Source: an uncultured Lachnospiraceae bacterium
GTDB lineage: Bacteria > Bacillota > Clostridia > Lachnospirales > Lachnospiraceae
Direction of reading: 5' to 3'
Assembly (NCBI GenBank): GCA_947175845.1
Contig: CAMWOK010000154.1
Coordinates: forward strand, 1-7,049
DNA length: 7,049 nucleotides
Positions 4,414 to 7,049 of this stretch are shown here, in pieces. A program made the position numbers and the translations under genes. Numbering within the stretch: position 1 is the stretch's first letter; each line of letters opens with the position of its first letter. The notes under the pieces are model-generated. The model saw only the letters and a program-made list of their open reading frames with translations, was not told the origin of the DNA and did no database searches.

Positions 4414-5913
4414 ATGAGACAAATCATGGAATGGAAAGACAGAAGCAGCGCGATAACCTGCTATCTGCCGGAGGGGGCGGCGCCGGACAAAAACGCTGTG
4501 GCAGAACTGTATCAGATGACGGAATTGGAGGAGACGCTGGACCGGCTGGCAACAGTCCCTGGTTTTTTTGGTAAGAAAACGCCGCGGATAGAGCGGATTA
4601 TCCTGACGCCGGACTTTCACAAGGGCGCAGGGATTCCGATTGGGACGGTGATGATGACAAAAGGCTTTGCGGTTCCGCAGGCAATGGGGAATGATATCAA
4701 CTGCGGGATGCGGTTTTATACGACGAACCTGTCGGAGGATAAAATTCGGGAAAAGCTCCCTGAACTGACCCGGAAAATACGGCATATCTTTTTTGAGGGC
4801 GGCCGGCAGATTCCCATGACAGGACGCCAGCGGGAGGCGCTGTTTTGCCATGGGCTTGAGGGCCTGTTAGAAACACACCAGGACGGCAAAAGGAGCGGGC
4901 TGTGGCGGTATTATGATCCCAAAATACAGGAGCGGTGGCTGAGCCGCACGGTGTTTCGCGGCAGTCTGCAGGCGGATGACACGGAAGGACTAGAAGACTT
5001 CATCGGCAGCTATGACCAGCAGAGCTACGATGACCAGATTGGGACGATTGGCGGCGGCAATCATTTTCTGGAGGTGCAGCGGGTTGCCGAGATTTATGAC
5101 GGACAGACTGCGAATGCATGGAATCTGAAAAAGGGCTCTGTGGTGGTGATGCTGCACGCGGGATCGCTGACAATCGGTCACCACAGCGGTCTGTTAAACC
5201 GCCAGATCTGTCAGGATATCTACCCGGCATGGCTGGCACATCCCGACAACAGGATTTATCCCATTCCGGAGGACTGCACGGTGCACAATGCATGGAACCG
5301 CTTCTGGTCGGTTTCGGCAAACGCCGCGAATTTTGGGTTTGCGAACCGTCTGTTCCTTGGCTTTATGATTCAGGATGTCTTTGCGGACGCGCTGGGGGCC
5401 TGTGAGATGGAGCTGCTCTATGACGCGCCGCACAATTATATCTGGAAAAAGCAGATTGACGGCGAGGACTGTTTTGTTCACAGAAAGGGCGCCTGCTGTG
5501 CCGGTGGCTATGACGAGATGGAGGGGACGGAGTTTGCCTGCTATGGCGAGCCTGTGATGATCCCCGGTTCCATGGGCAGTTCAAGCTATCTGCTGCGCGG
5601 GCTGGGAACTGCGGATGCGCTCTGGAGTGCAAGCCATGGAGCCGGTCGCAGAAAATCCCGCGGAGATGCGGTCAAGGGCAATGACGAGGCATTTCGCGCG
5701 TTTATGGAGCACTTTCACGTCATCACGCCGATTGACCCTGACCGCACGGATTTGAAAGGCAGGGCGGACATCCTGAAAAAGTGGGAGGAGTCGATCCGGG
5801 CGGAGGCTCCCTACGCATACAAGGATATCAACGAGGTGATTGCGGTGCACACCGCGCACGACATGGCGGCGCCGGTGGCGCGGATGGAACCGGTTTTTAC
5901 AGTGAAGAGCTGA
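4414..5913 (+). CDS. rtcB: RtcB-family RNA-splicing ligase
   Basis: A 499-aa cytoplasmic protein. RtcB enzymes join RNA 2',3'-cyclic phosphate (or 3'-phosphate) ends to 5'-OH ends using GTP and Mn2+, in RNA repair or tRNA splicing. The family landmarks appear in order: PDFHKGAGIPIGTVM (66-80); NDINCGMR (93-100), with metal ligands Asp94 and Cys97; GGGNHFLEVQ (213-222), with His217; HAGS (248-251), with His248; DAPHN (337-341), with His340; HRKGA (356-360); IPGSMGSSSYLLRGLG (383-398); and SHGAGR (407-412), where His408 corresponds to the guanylylated histidine. The chain ends in VKS with Lys498, like the terminal nucleotide-contacting lysine. All catalytic residues seem intact, so activity is expected. 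Variant points are a CysCys pair after HRKGA (361-362) and GGGNH instead of the common GSGNH. No archease, rtcA, rtcR or prfH gene is nearby. It follows a lipoprotein gene by 2 bp, an unusual partner. Confidence 0.93.
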   Translation: MRQIMEWKDRSSAITCYLPEGAAPDKNAVAELYQMTELEETLDRLATVPGFFGKKTPRIERIILTPDFHKGAGIPIGTVMMTKGFAVPQAMGNDINCGMRFYTTNLSEDKIREKLPELTRKIRHIFFEGGRQIPMTGRQREALFCHGLEGLLETHQDGKRSGLWRYYDPKIQERWLSRTVFRGSLQADDTEGLEDFIGSYDQQSYDDQIGTIGGGNHFLEVQRVAEIYDGQTANAWNLKKGSVVVMLHAGSLTIGHHSGLLNRQICQDIYPAWLAHPDNRIYPIPEDCTVHNAWNRFWSVSANAANFGFANRLFLGFMIQDVFADALGACEMELLYDAPHNYIWKKQIDGEDCFVHRKGACCAGGYDEMEGTEFACYGEPVMIPGSMGSSSYLLRGLGTADALWSASHGAGRRKSRGDAVKGNDEAFRAFMEHFHVITPIDPDRTDLKGRADILKKWEESIRAEAPYAYKDINEVIAVHTAHDMAAPVARMEPVFTVKS

Positions 5914-6020
5914 GAGCGATAAACGAATGCGGAGGGACACGTCATCAGAAATGCGCAGGCTCTGGATGCGTGCCGTTTGGCGGAGCAGGTCTGAAAAATA
6001 AGGACATTGTGCGCGAAGGG

Positions 6021-6049
6021 GAATAGTAATTGCACAAAAGACATAGAAT
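6021..6049 (+). promoter_or_regulatory. Candidate sigma-E sporulation promoter of yqfC-yqfD
   Basis: GAATAGT (6021-6027) matches six of seven positions of the Bacillus subtilis sigma-E -35 consensus KMATATT. After 14 bp, CATAGAAT (6042-6049) matches seven of eight positions of the -10 consensus CATACAMT. A start about seven bases downstream falls near 6056, inside the left arm of the terminator hairpin and about 33 nt before ATG 6089. yqfC and yqfD are known to be sigma-E dependent in B. subtilis, so the promoter fits the genes it would drive. Confidence 0.6.
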
Positions 6050-6078
6050 GAAGTATAGAAAACCTATACTTCATTTTT
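6047..6078 (+). terminator. Intrinsic terminator of the rtcB unit, abutting yqfC
   Basis: A perfect 12-bp stem, AATGAAGTATAG (6047-6058) with CTATACTTCATT (6064-6075), encloses the 5-nt loop AAAAC and runs into five T (6074-6078). It would end readthrough from rtcB. Only 10 bp separate the T-run from ATG 6089. The -10 of the candidate sigma-E promoter overlaps its left arm, so a transcript from that promoter would lack most of that arm. It is AT-rich and symmetrical, so it may also be active on the other strand. Confidence 0.8.
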
Positions 6079-6088
6079 GGGTGCTGAT

Positions 6089-6409
6089 ATGAGTAGACAT
6101 GATATTTCAAAATATCACGACATATTAAAACAGGATATTATGAGTGCGGGGGAGCGCTTTGCGGACGCGTTCTCGCTGCCGAAGGACATGGTGGTGAATG
6201 CCACCCTGTTCCACATGGTGGGGGCTTCGGAGCTTTTTGTCGAGAATTTCAAGGGAATTATCTCCTACACCTGCCACAGCATATTAATCAAGGGCAATCA
6301 CATCAAATATTGTGTCTGCGGGGAGTGTCTCACGATAGAGTACTATTCGAATGAGGACATGAAGATATCGGGGCAGATTAAGGAGGTAAAGGTGATAATG
6401 GAAGCTTGA
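6089..6409 (+). CDS. yqfC: Sporulation protein YqfC (YabP/YqfC family)
   Basis: A 106-aa protein. ATG 6089 is preceded by GGGTG (6079-6083), a modest ribosome-binding site. A TTG four codons upstream lies in the terminator T-run and is rejected. The central part, FSLPKDMVVNATLFHMVG followed by ELFVENFKGIISYT and the end CLTIEYYSNEDMKISGQIK, matches the YabP/YqfC fold: a conserved LPKD motif, an ENxxGIxxY block and a C-terminal ISGxIxxV-type strand. Length and layout match B. subtilis YqfC. The family is expressed in the mother cell during sporulation under sigma-E; its biochemical role is not well defined. It is directly followed by yqfD, as in B. subtilis and many Clostridia. It has two extra cysteines in YCVCGEC (about residues 72-78) not seen in the Bacillus version as I recall it. 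Confidence 0.9.
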   Translation: MSRHDISKYHDILKQDIMSAGERFADAFSLPKDMVVNATLFHMVGASELFVENFKGIISYTCHSILIKGNHIKYCVCGECLTIEYYSNEDMKISGQIKEVKVIMEA

Positions 6410-6410
6410 G

Positions 6411-7049
6411 GTGGAGCTTTTGCAGAATGGTTGGATACGCTTTGTCAGAGGTTTTCTGGTCATCAGGATCGATGGCGACTACACGGAACGCTTTTTTAAT
6501 ATGTGCAGGATGCACAATATTGACCTGTGGGGAATAAAAAAAGAAACGCAAGCAGAGGGCGGGAAGGACATCTGCATGTGCCAGGCGTACGCCGCGGACT
6601 TCCTCAAAATGCCCCCGCTGGTGAAAAAAACAGGCACGAAAGTACATGTGGTCAAAAAGAAAGGGCTGCCATTTTATTTTCCTTTTATCAAGAAAAGGAT
6701 TATTTTTTTTGCGGGTGTGATCCTGTGCCTGGCGCTGCTCAACTACGTGACGCAGTATATATGGGCAATCGAGTATGTCGGAAACCTTCAAGTGAGCGAC
6801 GACGAACTGACCGATTTTCTGGAACAGGAGTCGATACACTACGGGATGAAGAAGAACAGCATCAACTGTGAGGACAAGGAGAAAAAGCTCCGCGAACGGT
6901 TCCAGAATGTGACATGGACGTCGATTTACTTCGAGGGGACAAAGCTGTATGTGGAAATCAAGGAGAATGAAAAATCAGAGCCGGTGCAGACACACATAAG
7001 AGGGACGGACATCATCGCGAACGAGGCCGGAACCATAACATCCATCATC
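6411..7049 (+). CDS. yqfD: Sporulation protein YqfD (3' end outside window)
   Basis: 213 codons are visible and the frame is open at the right edge; full-length YqfD is about 400 aa, so roughly half is present. An in-frame stop at 6396-6398 limits the start; GTG 6411, one base after the yqfC stop, gives an N-terminus VELLQNGWIRFVRGFLVIRI that aligns in layout with known YqfD N-termini. No strong ribosome-binding site precedes it, suggesting translational coupling to yqfC. Residues 1-85 form a cytoplasmic part ending in VVKKKGLPFYFPF. A single membrane helix follows at about 96-115, then an extracytoplasmic domain with IWAIEYVGN, a region resembling the FtsQ/POTRA-like part of YqfD, and VTWTSIYFEGTKLYVEIKE. 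YqfD is a sigma-E-controlled mother-cell membrane protein required for efficient sporulation in B. subtilis. phoH and ybeY commonly follow and would be expected outside the window. Confidence 0.9.
   Translation, partial: MELLQNGWIRFVRGFLVIRIDGDYTERFFNMCRMHNIDLWGIKKETQAEGGKDICMCQAYAADFLKMPPLVKKTGTKVHVVKKKGLPFYFPFIKKRIIFFAGVILCLALLNYVTQYIWAIEYVGNLQVSDDELTDFLEQESIHYGMKKNSINCEDKEKKLRERFQNVTWTSIYFEGTKLYVEIKENEKSEPVQTHIRGTDIIANEAGTITSII

Noticed and set aside
5914..6026. Protein-like reading after the rtcB stop (for example VIRNAQALDACRLAEQV in the rtcB frame) and a 16-codon ORF at 5952-6002
   Set aside because: Two stops separate the reading from rtcB, there is no ribosome-binding site with a start, and it is too short. 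It is more likely chance in GC-rich sequence than a gene.
6077..6088. TTG start for yqfC four codons upstream of ATG 6089
   Set aside because: It lies within the terminator T-run with no room for a ribosome-binding site, and ATG 6089 fits family length.
180..6839. Numerous long antisense or alternative-frame open frames across the window, such as those opposite rtcB and the gtr gene
   Set aside because: They are shadows of confidently assigned genes, rich in Arg, His, Pro and Ser, without domains or ribosome-binding sites.

Overview
The window looks like chromosomal DNA from a spore-forming Clostridia, most likely a Lachnospiraceae-type gut anaerobe. The grounds are strong Gram-positive ribosome-binding sites (AGGAGG, GGAGG), a GC content of roughly one half, a monoderm lipobox, and the adjacent sporulation genes yqfC and yqfD at the right end. 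This is inferred from gene content only. No IS element, CRISPR array, tRNA or rRNA gene was seen.

Left part (1-1434, + strand). The window opens inside a membrane transporter gene (NhaC-like Na+/H+ antiporter family, C-terminal 197 residues). It is followed 67 bp later by a complete gene for a DUF4253 protein of unknown function with a textbook ribosome-binding site.

Middle-left (1435-3404). A small XRE-type repressor gene on the - strand is divergent from a 482-aa GtrII-like membrane glucosyltransferase gene on the + strand. The divergent spacer carries an extended -10 promoter for each gene. It also holds two near-identical 14-bp direct repeats bracketing the glucosyltransferase -10 element, a plausible operator for the neighbouring repressor. 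An imperfect 32-bp palindrome overlaps the end of the glucosyltransferase gene.

Middle-right (3405-5913). A 368-bp stretch without an intact gene holds a strong extended -10 promoter, a protein-like but start-less and stop-interrupted fragment, and an intrinsic terminator. Only 30 bp past the terminator's U-tract lies the start of a lipoprotein gene, with an RtcB-family RNA ligase gene 2 bp after it. These two appear translationally coupled. No other promoter is visible before the lipoprotein gene, so the region may be a long attenuated leader, or a decayed gene with its old terminator.

Right end (5914-7049). A perfect 12-bp stem terminator ends the rtcB transcription unit. A very good match to a sigma-E sporulation promoter overlaps it, placed so that its transcript would start inside the terminator's left arm and so escape the hairpin. 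It would drive yqfC and yqfD; yqfD runs off the right edge.

The most interesting points are the overlapping sigma-E promoter and terminator before yqfC, the possible attenuated lipoprotein-rtcB operon, and the repeat-bracketed glucosyltransferase promoter. No convincing completely new system was seen.
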